From positions 329,624 through 393,623 of the forward strand of contig CM007331.1 of assembly GCA_000333855.2 (NCBI GenBank): a stretch of 64,000 nucleotides of DNA, in the 5' to 3' direction. Shown here piece after piece: positions 49,997-61,063 of this stretch. Every line of letters begins with the position of its first letter. The stretch's first letter is position 1. The stretch is from Endotrypanum monterogeii (taxonomy: Eukaryota > Euglenozoa > Kinetoplastea > Trypanosomatida > Trypanosomatidae). The translations under genes were made by a program, and so were the position numbers. The notes under the pieces were generated by a model that was not told the DNA's origin, did not search any database, and was given only the letters and a program-made list of their open reading frames with translations.

Positions 49997-51346
49997 ATGT
50001 CCTCTTTTTTGCAGCGCCTCAAGGGCGGTGCAACGGTGGTTGACAACAACGCCGCACCAGACAACGCTGGCGTAGTTGTTCGCCGACTAGAGAAAAAGGT
50101 ATTATCGCAGCCCGTCGAGCAACTGGGAATTACCTTTGGAAGCGATGCAGAAGTGACGAGAGTAGCACCTCACTCGCCAGCCGCAGTCGCCAATATTCCA
50201 ATCGGGTTCATGGTTTTCGATGTAAATGGGGAATTCGTAGAAAATGAGGATCAGTTCAATAGGGCAGCACGGAAAAGCATCAATCTCACGATCAAACTAC
50301 AGAGCACCTCAGGAATGTCAGAGCTCATTGCACGAGTCTTGGAAGATGACGATCAGCGCGCCAGCGGTGCGATTCAGGCTTCTGCCTTAGATTTCGATGA
50401 GCTGTTGCGGACAACTCCGCGCTTCAACTTTCTATCAGGGGATCACCCTCTTTTTCGCCGGTACAACAAGCGATTATCCCAGCAGCGGCAAGCAGCCGCG
50501 TTGATTGCGCAAAGAACCGCTGAGGCAGAACACCAGAGGCAATTGGAAATCAAGGAACGTCTTAGAAAAGCACTAGAAGAAGAAGCAGCTATTCAGAAGA
50601 GAAAAGAGCAGGAAGAGGCAGAGCGTCAGCGAATGAGAGAGGCACAAGAGCCAGCGCCATTTGTGGTGGAAGAGCCGTTCCTAAAAATAATTAAGGATGA
50701 GAGTTCTTTTGGTCAAATGGATCGGGAACTTAAGAAGCCCGAGCAACTCAATGGACTAAAAGTAGAGAGCAAACCAGTGATCGCATCTCCAGATGCTATT
50801 ACCAATACGGCAGCGTGTACCACAGCACTGCCGTCAGGCGATTCAGCTGCAACGCTCTCAGCAGAAGAGCTGCTGAAACTTGTTGGTGCTCCTACGGAAA
50901 CCCTGGAGACCGCACCACCAGCCTTAGAAGACCTTGCGGAGGCGATAGCTTTACCTCCACCGGAGACCACTGGTACTTACGTAACTTTACCGGCTGAGGA
51001 ATATACTCTCTGCTCCGGCCAGCGGGTAGTTAGTGTAATCAAGAAGCGCTCTGGGCCAATTCCGGCGCCCCCACCAGGGAAACCTCCGGTAATCAACAAG
51101 GCGGCGGTTAGCCGTCTCACTGTACCGGTGGAAAAAGTAAAACCTATCGTGAAACCAGTCCGTCGTCGAGATCCTTCTGATGAAAAAAAAACAGCCAAAA
51201 CTCGTCAACGTTCACGCTCACCGCGTTCACGACGAAGAACCGAGAGAGACTACTCCCGGAGAGAACGTTCGCGACGCCACCGGCGAGATGATTCGTCTTC
51301 ACATCGGCATCACCGAACATCACGTGATTCTAAATATAGACGCTAG
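49997..51346 (+). CDS. PDZ-like protein with RS-rich tail, 449 aa
   Basis: Residues ~41-101 resemble a PDZ domain: LGITFGSDAEVTRVAPHSPA, a VANIPIGFMVFDVNGEFV segment and a final INLTIKL strand. Residues ~155-215 are a long charged helix (ALEEEAAIQKRKEQEEAERQ), probably a coiled coil. Residues ~215-380 are Pro/Ala/Glu-rich. The last ~70 residues are an RS domain with repeated SRS/RSRR/RR motifs and His near the end, typical of nuclear splicing or mRNA-processing proteins. In a trypanosomatid such a tail would fit trans-splicing or mRNA metabolism, but no RNA-binding domain is visible. The combination is not one I can name. The frame opens at a GTG (49916); the ATG at 49997 is preferred. Third codon positions are visibly less GC-rich than in genes before 46 kb. 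Confidence 0.82.
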   Translation: MSSFLQRLKGGATVVDNNAAPDNAGVVVRRLEKKVLSQPVEQLGITFGSDAEVTRVAPHSPAAVANIPIGFMVFDVNGEFVENEDQFNRAARKSINLTIKLQSTSGMSELIARVLEDDDQRASGAIQASALDFDELLRTTPRFNFLSGDHPLFRRYNKRLSQQRQAAALIAQRTAEAEHQRQLEIKERLRKALEEEAAIQKRKEQEEAERQRMREAQEPAPFVVEEPFLKIIKDESSFGQMDRELKKPEQLNGLKVESKPVIASPDAITNTAACTTALPSGDSAATLSAEELLKLVGAPTETLETAPPALEDLAEAIALPPPETTGTYVTLPAEEYTLCSGQRVVSVIKKRSGPIPAPPPGKPPVINKAAVSRLTVPVEKVKPIVKPVRRRDPSDEKKTAKTRQRSRSPRSRRRTERDYSRRERSRRHRRDDSSSHRHHRTSRDSKYRR

Positions 51347-51461
51347 TATTTCTTTTAGAAGTTTTACCCCGATCGAAAGCCTAAAGTCATTTTATCTCTC
51401 CGGATAGCTGATGGTAAAAGAAATGGTGCTCCTTGAATCCCTGGATATATATATATATATA

Positions 51462-51510
<49 letters not shown>

Positions 51511-52633
51511 GTACGCAATTACTTTGGGCTTTCCCGTTGGCTGTTTCTTCTGTGAACATGATGTTTCTCGGATCTCCTATTTGTGGAAGTCCGCAGAATT
51601 ATCTGTTCGTCTCATCGCGATCAGATCGACCAACGCGTGTTGTCCTCGGGATGAATACGTAGAGATTATGATGCTATGGTGCAGCGGGCTGCGCTTTTTA
51701 TCGCACCTCACTTTGTTCGTGATTATTACTATCACTGCGTACTAGCTAGAGGTGCTCTCGGCGCTTTCATTAGCTTTGTGGAAAAAAAAAGGTCCTGCTT
51801 TTGTTAACGTTGCAGTATCTTCTTTTCCTAAAATACTATTAAGCGAATAATGAGTAACTTCTGATTTTTTTTTTTTGCTGCAGTGTCTCTTCTGTGAGTG
51901 TGCTTCCTATTCCCCTGGTATATGAAAAGCATCCGATTGAATACTCCAGTGAATCGCTTTCGATCACACACAGACACACAATATATATATATATATATCT
52001 AGGGTGGCAAATGTCGTGTTTAACTGGCTCTCGGGTGTTTGCGAGACGCACCTGCTAAAAAAAAAAAAGTGCGTAGCGTACACAATGATCTTCATATGCG
52101 CCTTGTCTAGCGATCTTTTTTTTTCCGTTTGGAGGACAGTATCGTGAGCCAGCTCCACAGATGACACCCTATTGGAAAGATGAGGTTGCCAGGCCATCTC
52201 CCTTTTAAATGCCTTATACTATCTCTGTTTCGGTGCTGCAATTATTTCTTTTCTCACCATACATGAACTTTTCTCTTTCAGTTTCCACAGAAACAAACAA
52301 AAGGCCCATGCTTGGAAAACAAGCTAGGCCGCACGAGACTACTGCTCACCTATTCGAGCCACATATAGTTATTGGGGTGCGTAGCATTTCTTCGTCTTTT
52401 CTTTTTCTCTGTAGGTTTTAGATCAAAAGGACACATAGCGCGGACACAGTCATCTATATACTGGTGACTCTGTGAAACGAGGATCTTGAGCTATATTTAC
52501 CTTTTCGAGGTGCTTTTTTTTTCCTGATTTGCACCTTTCACAAGTTTCCCTTTTTTCTCCCGATTTAGGTGAAGGGGTGGGTTATCATATAATATTGAAA
52601 TAATTCCCCCTTTTTTTCAAGCCGACTTTCTCC
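51347..52633. other. Intergenic
   Basis: It carries a (TA)n tract with TTTA units at about 51446-51508, a short (TA)n at ~51981-51999, and some T8-T10 runs. No gene is seen. CCCCCTTTTTTTCAAG near its end is the splice acceptor for the next gene. Confidence 0.7.
52606..52621 (+). promoter_or_regulatory. Trans-splice acceptor
   Basis: A CCCCCTTTTTTTCAAG block has its AG at 52620-52621, leaving a 12-nt 5' UTR before the ATG at 52634. Confidence 0.65.
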
Positions 52634-55600
52634 ATGGTGCCCTCTTCTGAAATGGAGCAATCCAGTGAAAAAACAGATGAAGTCTATCCCAACGCAAAAG
52701 TCGCTGATGGTGATGGTGACGGCTCAAGTCAGTATGAGCAGCAGTGGGCGAAAGTCCGAAAAGTGGATTTCGAATATATGCAGCAAAAGAGCAGCGAATG
52801 CATTGCGAATCGACGTGCACGTCCTCACATATCTGGGGATATGAATTCTCGCGAGGTTCTTCAAACTCTCCAAGAGTATAATTTCGCTCGTTCCGTGGTG
52901 AATGGATTCTCGTCAGCACCCAGGAGCGAACTTGCTTCTCGCATTGTAGCACAGAGAAACCATGCTTCCTACTGTAACAGGCCCCTGCAGCGCATCAACA
53001 CCTTTGCTGTAAAAGTGTCCTCTGAGTCCTCGCCAGCGTTGCCAACCGATCACGATGTTGAGGCATCTGTCTTTTTTGATGATGAGCGCTACGATGCAAG
53101 CGCTTTGGTTTTCGTCAACGGTGAGCCCCATAGGGTAAACCGTAGCTATCAGGGCAAACATCTTTTCTATGCGTTAGACTCTCCAACTGCGTCTATCCAA
53201 GACGCTGTAGTCGCTGCTGCTTCACGTCCAGTTGGCAAATCAAAAGCACCTTCCTTATCAGGAGCTGTTCACAAGAAGGTAACAGGATCCCGTTCGAAAA
53301 AAAATAGCACGGAGCACGGAGCAACACGCAAAAAGCCAAACTCCCAGCCATATGAGATACCCAAAGAGCAGGGCACACAACCAAGTACTTCCTCTGAGGG
53401 ATATCGTGACTATATTTCTACAGCTGGGCGGCGGTACCGTGTTTTTTGCATCCCTGAAAATGGGACTCCACCCGTTGTGGCGGGGCAAAAGGCTGAGAGT
53501 TTATCATCATCCCCACAAGACAGCGAAGAAGCTGATGTCCCAAAAGAAGAGGAATACAACAGTTCAGTTGGGAATAACGGTTTTGCTCACGGCAAGCACA
53601 AAAGATACCAGAGTCGTAAAACATCTCACACCTCCAATAAAGGGCGGAAGACGGTGAAAAGCGAAGGAGCACTGTCACCCTTGCGAAAAACGCAGACAGC
53701 AGCGCCGTGCAAGGAGCACGAAAATCACGAACAAATGAGGATAAAACACAACACTCGTAGGCCACCCGATGATAAGTTATATCCGAATAGGGGAACATCA
53801 AAGAATTTTCGCACTGATAGTGGCCACGGTGTAAGCGCCAAATCTTCACTTGAGTATGCGTCATCTGCGTCGTCTGAGTCGTCGCTTGCGTCTTCAGGGA
53901 GCTTGATGGAGGGTATCACGGAGAAGCGCCGAGGCGACCACGGTGCTCTTCCCTTTTCAACTGACGCCGCCCGTGGTCATGGTCGTGAGAGTAAATTGCG
54001 CGGTGACGGAGCGGGGCTGCGGCTTCCACCTATTGCTAGGGGTTATGATTCTCGTCAAGTGTCGACGCCGTCTCGCCCTCGCGGCATTCCTGTGCCTGAT
54101 AAGCAAAAACATACGTCTCATCGCGGCAAGAAAAAGAATACCACAAAAACGAACTCGCGTAATGACGTGCGTTCCACCGCGAATGAGTTATCATCATCAT
54201 TGTTTCTCTCTGCCATTCGTGCATACGCTTCGGAGTCAGGTGAAGCCAACGAGACGAGTGTGTTGTCTGGTTCATCTTTGACGCAGGGATCTCAAAGCAT
54301 CCAGGTAAAGCGGCACCGGGCGCAGAAGAGAGCCCCTCAACACGAACATCGGAGAAGTGTACTGCCGTACATTTCGGCGAGAGATGATAGTGATCACAAG
54401 TCCGTTGACACGACATGTAGCTCGCCAAGGGACACAGGCTCAGAGTTGGAGGGCACTGCCTCTACTAGCTCTTCCCTTTCCTTGTCAGCGACGACGTCGT
54501 CGTCGTCAGATTCGCAACTGTGCTCTGACGGGAGGATGGTGCAGATGAAATCGAAATCGCGTGGTCGTCACAGCGCCCAGTCGCTTCGGCCTGCATTGTA
54601 CAAAGGGAGAGGGTCGGCCCCATGTGACCCTCCTCGAAAGCCTCAGCGAAGGTCCAAAAAGGACAACGATCAAGGGGGAGTGACGGCCACACCGTCGGCC
54701 GCTTCGGCCTTGCCCACAGACGAATCGCGTGCGAGGGAAAGCCCCAGCAACTCCCCACAAGCTGCCCCTGATTCACCCGCTCTCCAAAGCTGCTCTACTT
54801 CACCTGCTCGCTTGCCCAACGGTCATGCCCTTGTCCTAACGTACTCGCCTGGAATACCGCCTACCGTGGGAGGAGTATCCACAAATACGTCTTTCTTCAC
54901 GTTGTCGGCCACACCGACGACGCAGCAGCTGCAGCCGGCACATGCAACGGACCACACCCACGACTCCTTGAGTTCAGCTCTCATGTCAACACCCAAACTC
55001 CAACTGACGGTCAGCAGAGAGGGTGTGCAGATACACGACGCAGTGGGCCGCACGCAAGGCTCGAGCCACAGGGTGCTCATGCTACCGCTTCAGGTTGCTT
55101 ACGTAAGTGACACTTCAACCCCGTCTGCAGCGCCACCTGGCGCCCTACCTACGACATTACAGAAGGACGACAACCCCACCCAGAGTACGTCTCCGAGGCG
55201 GCAGTGCAGCAGAGCGGAAGAGCCGGCACCATCAACCACAGTAGGTTCGCTAGACCTGGATCTGATTACAGAGCATGTGTGGCGGGCCATTCAGTCACGA
55301 CTGTCTGGGAAAGCCAGTACCCGTGACACCGAGCACCTCAGCTCGCCAGACGCTATACAAAGCAGGGGCGAGGACGCGAGAGCGTTGCATGGGCGTGACC
55401 GGGAGCATGATATGGTGCTAGAAGCGGCGGCAAAGCCGGCGATGAATCAATCACAACTCCGAGGTCTTCTTCAGCAGGCCCAGGTGGAGGCGCTTCACGT
55501 GCAGGCAAGAAATTTATCTTTAACTAGTCTGACGGATTCGCTGCGAGCTGCATTTGAACAGGTCAACCTTTCCATAGGGCGTGGTGGCAACACAGCACGC

Positions 55601-56818
55601 CACACAGTGCCCGTTGACGAGGCACAGTACACGCCCTTGTGCAGGAGCAGAGACTCGTCAGAAACGAGTGGAGCGCCAGACTTGAGCACCCGTGTTCTCA
55701 GCCGTGGGGGATCATCTGCATCGTCGTGGCAACATCCAGACCCTGGGGCTGCTAGTAGAGGTGTCAGCGGAACTGCTGCCACGGCTTCCCACCAAGGTTG
55801 CACATATTTGTTACATGATTCTACTCCAGATCAAGCAACGTTGCAGCGACTGATTTCAGAGCTGCGCCGTCGATGTCAGAGACAGGATGCTGAGGTGGAC
55901 ATGCAGGGGGCTGCGCAGCAGAGGCGACTGCCGAGCAAACAGCTGTACAGAAGGGAGATGGAGGAGCTTGTCGTCAGCGAGCAAGAGGCTCGCAGGCGTT
56001 TGTATCAGGATGAGCAAGCAGGAAAGAACGAGCTGATGACCATCGTCATGACTATTCTGTTTGAGGACCCCCGCGTGTCGCTGTGCGAGGAGGAACTCGA
56101 CAGGCGTGCGGGTGTCGTCGCCGCTGAGGAAGGAGAGGCGGACGATTTACGGGAACTCGCTGTACATTTGTTTCAGGTCACTGCCGAAGACGCTGCGTCC
56201 GAGGGGGGAGAGAGGGATCGCCAGCTCGAAGAGGAGGGGGAAGAGGAGGGGGAAGAGGAGGGGGAGGCCCGACACGCGGGGGCGCAGAGGAGCAAGGCGA
56301 GCCCTGCGGCTCCCAAAATTCGTAAAGAGTGTCATGTTGGTGGCCAGCGCCGAACCACCAGCCGCAAATCTCCCACGGACTCCCCTCGGTATGTCATGTC
56401 CAACGTCATTCCTGGCCAGCTTATTGACATCAAAGGCGGCAAGTCGTTTGATAGAGGTGGCAAGATCCGTCTGGTAGGCAATCCACACATTGCGGCGGTC
56501 GAAGCACATGCGCGGGAGCGTCGCCGCATGGATAACCTACGCCGAGGGCGCATGTCTTCTGCAATGCCATCTCCCCAGAAGGCGAAGGTGATCCGCTTCA
56601 CAGATTCCAGCCAGACTTCTACCCCTCGAACACCAGCTGTGAAACTGGGTGTGTATGGTCGGGCAGTGAGTGCGTCGAAGTCGGCAGTCCGATATCCGTC
56701 GGGCAAGGTGCCTCTCTCGCCGTCATTCAGGGTGTCATCGGAGGAAGGCGCTGTAGCCGACTGGCCATCGCACGGCTCCCACCACGTCACGAGTTCACCA
56801 AATGTGGCGTATGATTAG
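52634..56818 (+). CDS. Large unknown protein, 1394 aa, mostly disordered
   Basis: I recognise no family. A more ordered N-terminus (~25-130) includes WAKVRKVDFEYMQQKSSECI and SREVLQTLQEYNFARSVV. Residues ~200-1030 are Ser/Thr/Lys/His-rich and probably disordered, with basic clusters (RGKKKNTTKTNSR). A helical region lies at ~1075-1180 (LQRLISELRRRCQRQDAEVD, then YRREMEELVVSEQEARRRLY and a segment ENELMTIVMTILF-like). An acidic 12-bp tandem repeat (EEGEEEGEEEGE, ~1200-1211) follows, and then a basic C-terminus with motifs such as RERRRMDNLRRGRM. Base use changes within the gene: the first ~1.5 kb is A/T-richer, and the rest is GC-rich like other genes here. The ATG follows a splice acceptor by 12 nt. 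A cytoskeletal or chromatin scaffold is possible but unsupported. Confidence 0.8.
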   Translation: MVPSSEMEQSSEKTDEVYPNAKVADGDGDGSSQYEQQWAKVRKVDFEYMQQKSSECIANRRARPHISGDMNSREVLQTLQEYNFARSVVNGFSSAPRSELASRIVAQRNHASYCNRPLQRINTFAVKVSSESSPALPTDHDVEASVFFDDERYDASALVFVNGEPHRVNRSYQGKHLFYALDSPTASIQDAVVAAASRPVGKSKAPSLSGAVHKKVTGSRSKKNSTEHGATRKKPNSQPYEIPKEQGTQPSTSSEGYRDYISTAGRRYRVFCIPENGTPPVVAGQKAESLSSSPQDSEEADVPKEEEYNSSVGNNGFAHGKHKRYQSRKTSHTSNKGRKTVKSEGALSPLRKTQTAAPCKEHENHEQMRIKHNTRRPPDDKLYPNRGTSKNFRTDSGHGVSAKSSLEYASSASSESSLASSGSLMEGITEKRRGDHGALPFSTDAARGHGRESKLRGDGAGLRLPPIARGYDSRQVSTPSRPRGIPVPDKQKHTSHRGKKKNTTKTNSRNDVRSTANELSSSLFLSAIRAYASESGEANETSVLSGSSLTQGSQSIQVKRHRAQKRAPQHEHRRSVLPYISARDDSDHKSVDTTCSSPRDTGSELEGTASTSSSLSLSATTSSSSDSQLCSDGRMVQMKSKSRGRHSAQSLRPALYKGRGSAPCDPPRKPQRRSKKDNDQGGVTATPSAASALPTDESRARESPSNSPQAAPDSPALQSCSTSPARLPNGHALVLTYSPGIPPTVGGVSTNTSFFTLSATPTTQQLQPAHATDHTHDSLSSALMSTPKLQLTVSREGVQIHDAVGRTQGSSHRVLMLPLQVAYVSDTSTPSAAPPGALPTTLQKDDNPTQSTSPRRQCSRAEEPAPSTTVGSLDLDLITEHVWRAIQSRLSGKASTRDTEHLSSPDAIQSRGEDARALHGRDREHDMVLEAAAKPAMNQSQLRGLLQQAQVEALHVQARNLSLTSLTDSLRAAFEQVNLSIGRGGNTARHTVPVDEAQYTPLCRSRDSSETSGAPDLSTRVLSRGGSSASSWQHPDPGAASRGVSGTAATASHQGCTYLLHDSTPDQATLQRLISELRRRCQRQDAEVDMQGAAQQRRLPSKQLYRREMEELVVSEQEARRRLYQDEQAGKNELMTIVMTILFEDPRVSLCEEELDRRAGVVAAEEGEADDLRELAVHLFQVTAEDAASEGGERDRQLEEEGEEEGEEEGEARHAGAQRSKASPAAPKIRKECHVGGQRRTTSRKSPTDSPRYVMSNVIPGQLIDIKGGKSFDRGGKIRLVGNPHIAAVEAHARERRRMDNLRRGRMSSAMPSPQKAKVIRFTDSSQTSTPRTPAVKLGVYGRAVSASKSAVRYPSGKVPLSPSFRVSSEEGAVADWPSHGSHHVTSSPNVAYD
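56231..56268 (+). repeat. 12-bp tandem repeat inside the CDS
   Basis: Three copies of about AGAGGAGGGGGA in frame encode an EEGE repeat. Lengths divisible by three keep the frame open. Confidence 0.8.
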
Positions 56819-58900
56819 GATGTCCTCTTGCAAGCTGACGGTAAGTCAAAAGTCCGACTGCGATGCTTCTCCATCTCGCTGGGATGACCGCCGTGACATC
56901 AGTACCCTTGAAGGGGTGGCCCTGTGGCCTGGGGGCACAGTGTGCAATGCGGCGACCGCGTCAGGTGGGGGGGGGGTGCTTAAAGCTGAGCAAGGGGCAT
57001 AACTGGGCGGTTTCGCTTCTGGAAAGAGCAAGCAAAACAACAGAAACGAAAAAAAAAAATGGCTCATATACTGTTCGTAACCGAGAGCTGCTTCCTTTCT
57101 TCTCTCCCCTCCTCTTTTCTTTGTGTCCCCCTCCCCTCTCTTCCCTAAAAAAAAAAATTGTACAATATTGACATTTACTTGTCTCGTACCACTGGCTCTT
57201 TTTAGGTACACGCTGCACCACTCGGAGGATTCTTTTTGGCACTCCCTTACCCCCTCCCGCCTCACTTGAATATATATATATATATAGCTCCTTCCCTTCT
57301 CCCTGTGTCATCCATGTCGGCACAAGGAAGGGGGGAGGGTGCGACATTTTTTTCCTTTTCTACTGCTCCTCGGTTTCACTTTTGTTTCTGTAGATGTGCA
57401 AATGGTCTGACACAATTTACCAAAGTCGTTTGTGTGGAGACTATTGTTTTTTTTTTTTTTTTGCCTTGCGCATTATAATAAAAATTATTATTCTGACGGC
57501 TGTACGTCTGTGTGTCAGTCATGTTGAATTTTTCTATATTTCCTTCTCTGGCTCGAAGGATTCGTGCGCCAACGCAAACAAATGTTACTGTACCTCTCTA
57601 TATATATTTTTTACTTACACACTTTGTTTTATTCTTCTGCGTCCCCACGTAATGAGTGCGACTACATCGAGTCGATGGTAGCTCCGCTAGAACTCGAGGC
57701 AAATCGAGGTGGTGGACAAGGAAACCGTGAAGATGATGGTTAGATATGAAAAAAAAAGTTCCGATAAAAGGATAGAGAGTGCTTGGCTTTTTTTTTTTTT
57801 TTCGTTGTTGTTGTATGTGCAGTAGCGACCGCTCTTAGAGCCATGGATATGTGCAGGAAAATGTTCATTGGAAATTGGAGGTTATCTGATTAATTCTTGC
57901 CCAGAAAAAAAAAACCCAAAACAGGATGAAAACACGAGCAAAAAAAAAATGAGGAGGGAAAGAATCTACAGGGAATATATATATATATATATATTAGTTT
58001 GACACGTTGAACAGGAAAAGATGGAGAGGAAAAAAAGGGAGAGGCGATATCATTATCGTTCTTGCTTTCCACACCTACTCGGTGCCCACTCAGCTAAGCA
58101 TACAGATGCTTCGCTACCAACGGCACAACGCGTGGCACAGCTGGATCGGTTTTTCTTTCTCACATTGACATTTCTGTTTAGGTTGAGCGCGTGTCTAAGC
58201 AGAGGTGTTGACGACTCGCCGTTGCCGTGGTTTTGCTCAATCATGTATTTGTTCTTGTCGTTCAGTAGAAAAAAAAATCTATACATATGTTTTCTTCGAT
58301 TCGAGTCTTCTAGACCAGCTTGTGCGCGCTCTCACCCCATGAGTCCTCTCTGTGGCCTCGTATGCAAGGCCATCTTACTGCTTATCGCGCCATCTATCTC
58401 TTGGTTGGTCAACCTGTATTGCTCACTGTAACACATATTCTCCTCCCCTGTCTTCCCTCTCTGTACCCTTGACCTGATTATCTCCGCATGGCAATCGGGT
58501 GTCCTTCCCTCGCGAAACAATCATCTCTGCAACCTCTTGGATGATAAAACTGGTTCTCGGTTTATTATTATTATTATTCTTATTATTATTATGGATACAC
58601 TCGCCGATTCGCACACACATAAATTAAATATATGTATGTTTCTGCGTGTGTGTGTGTATAGGTAAATATTTATGTGCCGGTTGTGAACTGATTCCGTTCC
58701 GCTCGAACGTGCGCAGACCACTATCCCCGCTCCCGCAAGGCCGGCGGTACTGAAAACGAAATTCCAGTCGCTGCAATATAAACGCCTTCCCCCCCCCCCC
58801 CCCAAAAAAAAAAAACGAAAACCCACAGGTCCTTGTAGGGATTTGAGGTGTGATCCTCCTCCTTTCTTTCTTCACAGAACATAAATAACATCCGCTTCTC

Positions 58901-58951
<51 letters not shown>

Positions 58952-59344
58952 CTACATACATACACACAGACACGCCAGAAAGGGCTCGAAATTATTCTCG
59001 AATCGAGCCGACGACACGGGTAACAAGAAAAACCAAGATAGACTCACGCACCAGAGATACAAAAGCAAATATAGTTTGTCATCCAAGCTGCTGTCTTTCA
59101 TCTTCTTCTTTTCCCTCTCCCTTAGTCCCCTCTATATTTCTACCCACCCAGTCTCCACTCCACAGCTTGATCGATTTGCTTCTTTCGTGTATCGTCACGA
59201 ATTGAGGCTGTTGCACATTTCTTTTCGCACGCTAGCAGTCACGAAGTCCACCTCGATCGTTTCATATCTGTTCTCCCCATTCCCCCCACGTCCCCAATAC
59301 CTCACGTTATCTTGTCTGTATTCAGTCCTGCTTCCTTGGGTATC
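56819..59344. other. Intergenic, no gene seen
   Basis: It contains poly-A/T runs, (TA)n at ~57272-57287 and ~57976-57994, TTATTA runs near 58560-58590, a C13A12 junction near 58790, and a long (CA)n complex at ~58902-58950. No RNA gene or protein-like frame was recognised. Confidence 0.7.
59310..59325 (+). promoter_or_regulatory. Trans-splice acceptor
   Basis: TCTTGTCTGTATTCAG ends in AG at 59324-59325, 19 nt before the ATG at 59345. Confidence 0.6.
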
Positions 59345-60847
59345 ATGCGTGCCAGTGGATTTGGTCGTTACGGGTACGAAAAGCCCCAGCCGGGGATCCA
59401 GTTCTACTCGTACGAAGATGCAACGTACCCACCCCGTGCCTACCGATATCATATCCAGCAGGCCGCACCACCACTAGCAGCCCCGCGATCTGCTGGCTGC
59501 AGTATCAATGGTGGTGCAAGCCCAATGTACAGTGCAGAGGCATCGGTCGAAACGACTATAGTCCTCCCTACTATTGACGCAGATGCGGCGTGTGGCCCCT
59601 TTGCCAGGTCTGGAAACACAGGCGGTGGCTCAGCGATGTCTGGAGCTTCTTCACCGGTCGGCTACACTAGAGGATCGGCGTCGTCGGCGGTGTCGAGCAA
59701 TACCGAGGGCGGACTCAACGCAGAGACGGAGCGGCGACCCCCACCTCGACTGCGATACTTTCTCGACTGTTTCGTCCCAGACGAGGACGCCACGGATGTG
59801 CAGACCTTGTGTGAGGTATGGCGACACATGGAGCCCCTCAACCCATTTCACTATCGTGAGCTGTGGTGCAGTATGGACGGTGCTGCCCCCGAATCGCCCA
59901 GGGATGATGGAGGTCCCCTTAAAATTAAATCAGAGCCACCTACGGAATGGGCTGCGTTTGCAGACGGCAGCATTTCCACAAGCGGCAGTGCAGTGAAGCT
60001 AGGTGAAGGCTCGGCGAAGGGGAAGTTGCAAGGCAGGTCGCCGCCGTTTACACCTGCGCCGGTCGCCGATGGCGTTGTTTTGACTCGCACAGCCTATAAC
60101 GCGCTCCAGCGTACAGTGCGAGCCGTCGGTCTACCGGACGAGCTCATGTCCATGGTGATGCTGTCCGTCCGCATTCCACCTGGTACCCGCTTGACACGCA
60201 AGCAAGAGAAGATACTTCGACTGCGTGCGCCGCGCCGTCCTGCGCCACCACGACCCATTCGCCGCGGGGCGAAGGTGTTTGTGCCTGTCCCTGCCGTGCC
60301 CGATGGCGCTCTGGGACACCGTGCATCTGTAGGGGGAGCTGGTGGTGGTGGCGGCCTGCTGGATGTGACAGCGCCGGGGCCGCGTGTGATGCTCCTGGCT
60401 TCCGGCTACCCCCTCAACGCAGCAGCCGCTGCCGGAGGCGCCGGGTCTGTCATGGCTGAGTTCGCTTTCGATGACGACGACGACGACGAGAAAAACACCC
60501 ACAACAGCCCCCGAAGTTCTCGCCCCGGTATGAAGCGCGGTCGTCATGACGTCGGGGGGAAGGAGCTGGATCCTGGGGATCTTCCACTGATCGCTTCTGG
60601 TCGATGGGGTATGGGCGGTGGGATCGAAAACAGTTTGAGGGGTTCCGGTCTTGCTCCCACCTCTTCGGATGCAGCAGGTGGTGGTGCGATGGCACACGAG
60701 GATGACGTGGATGGGGACAACGAAGATGATCTCCTCTCCGCCGGGGAAGTTGACGACGACGACGACGAGAATTTGGGAAGCGAAGACGACGCCCCAGAGG
60801 ATGAGGAGGGCTTTGGTGGCGGTGACGATGGGGACGATGGGTTTTGA
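59345..60847 (+). CDS. Unknown acidic-tailed protein, 500 aa
   Basis: I recognise no family. The frame opens with TTG at 59312; the first ATG after the splice acceptor is at 59345 (MRASGFGRYGYEKPQPGIQF). A compact segment at ~135-180 includes RLRYFLDCFVPDEDATDVQT followed by LCEVWRHMEPLNPFHYRELW. A second ordered block (~240-320) has YNALQRTVRAVGLPDELMSM and a basic stretch with KQEKILRLRAPRRPAPPRP. The last ~130 residues are Gly/Asp/Glu-rich, with Asp runs and a very acidic end (EDDAPEDEEG). Acidic tails often occur in histone chaperones and nuclear factors. Nothing else supports that here. Confidence 0.8.
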   Translation: MRASGFGRYGYEKPQPGIQFYSYEDATYPPRAYRYHIQQAAPPLAAPRSAGCSINGGASPMYSAEASVETTIVLPTIDADAACGPFARSGNTGGGSAMSGASSPVGYTRGSASSAVSSNTEGGLNAETERRPPPRLRYFLDCFVPDEDATDVQTLCEVWRHMEPLNPFHYRELWCSMDGAAPESPRDDGGPLKIKSEPPTEWAAFADGSISTSGSAVKLGEGSAKGKLQGRSPPFTPAPVADGVVLTRTAYNALQRTVRAVGLPDELMSMVMLSVRIPPGTRLTRKQEKILRLRAPRRPAPPRPIRRGAKVFVPVPAVPDGALGHRASVGGAGGGGGLLDVTAPGPRVMLLASGYPLNAAAAAGGAGSVMAEFAFDDDDDDEKNTHNSPRSSRPGMKRGRHDVGGKELDPGDLPLIASGRWGMGGGIENSLRGSGLAPTSSDAAGGGAMAHEDDVDGDNEDDLLSAGEVDDDDDENLGSEDDAPEDEEGFGGGDDGDDGF

Positions 60848-61031
60848 AGCAAGGGCGGACTGGATTGGTGTAAGCTTCATCTCCCTGGAGCCCCCCCTCC
60901 CCCCCCCCCCCCCCAAAAAAAAAAAAAAGATGCACCCGTAAGGTCAGCGGCAAGCACACATTCGAAAGAAGAAAAAAGGGCTGGGAAAACCTCCAAGGAC
61001 GATTCTCAGGTTGATCGTGGGACAGGTCCTG

Positions 61032-61063
<32 letters not shown>

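Noticed and set aside
60650..60847. TFIIA-like acidic ending of the 500-residue protein
   Set aside because: The acidic run is superficially like TFIIA large subunits, but the beta-barrel C-terminal domain of TFIIA is missing.
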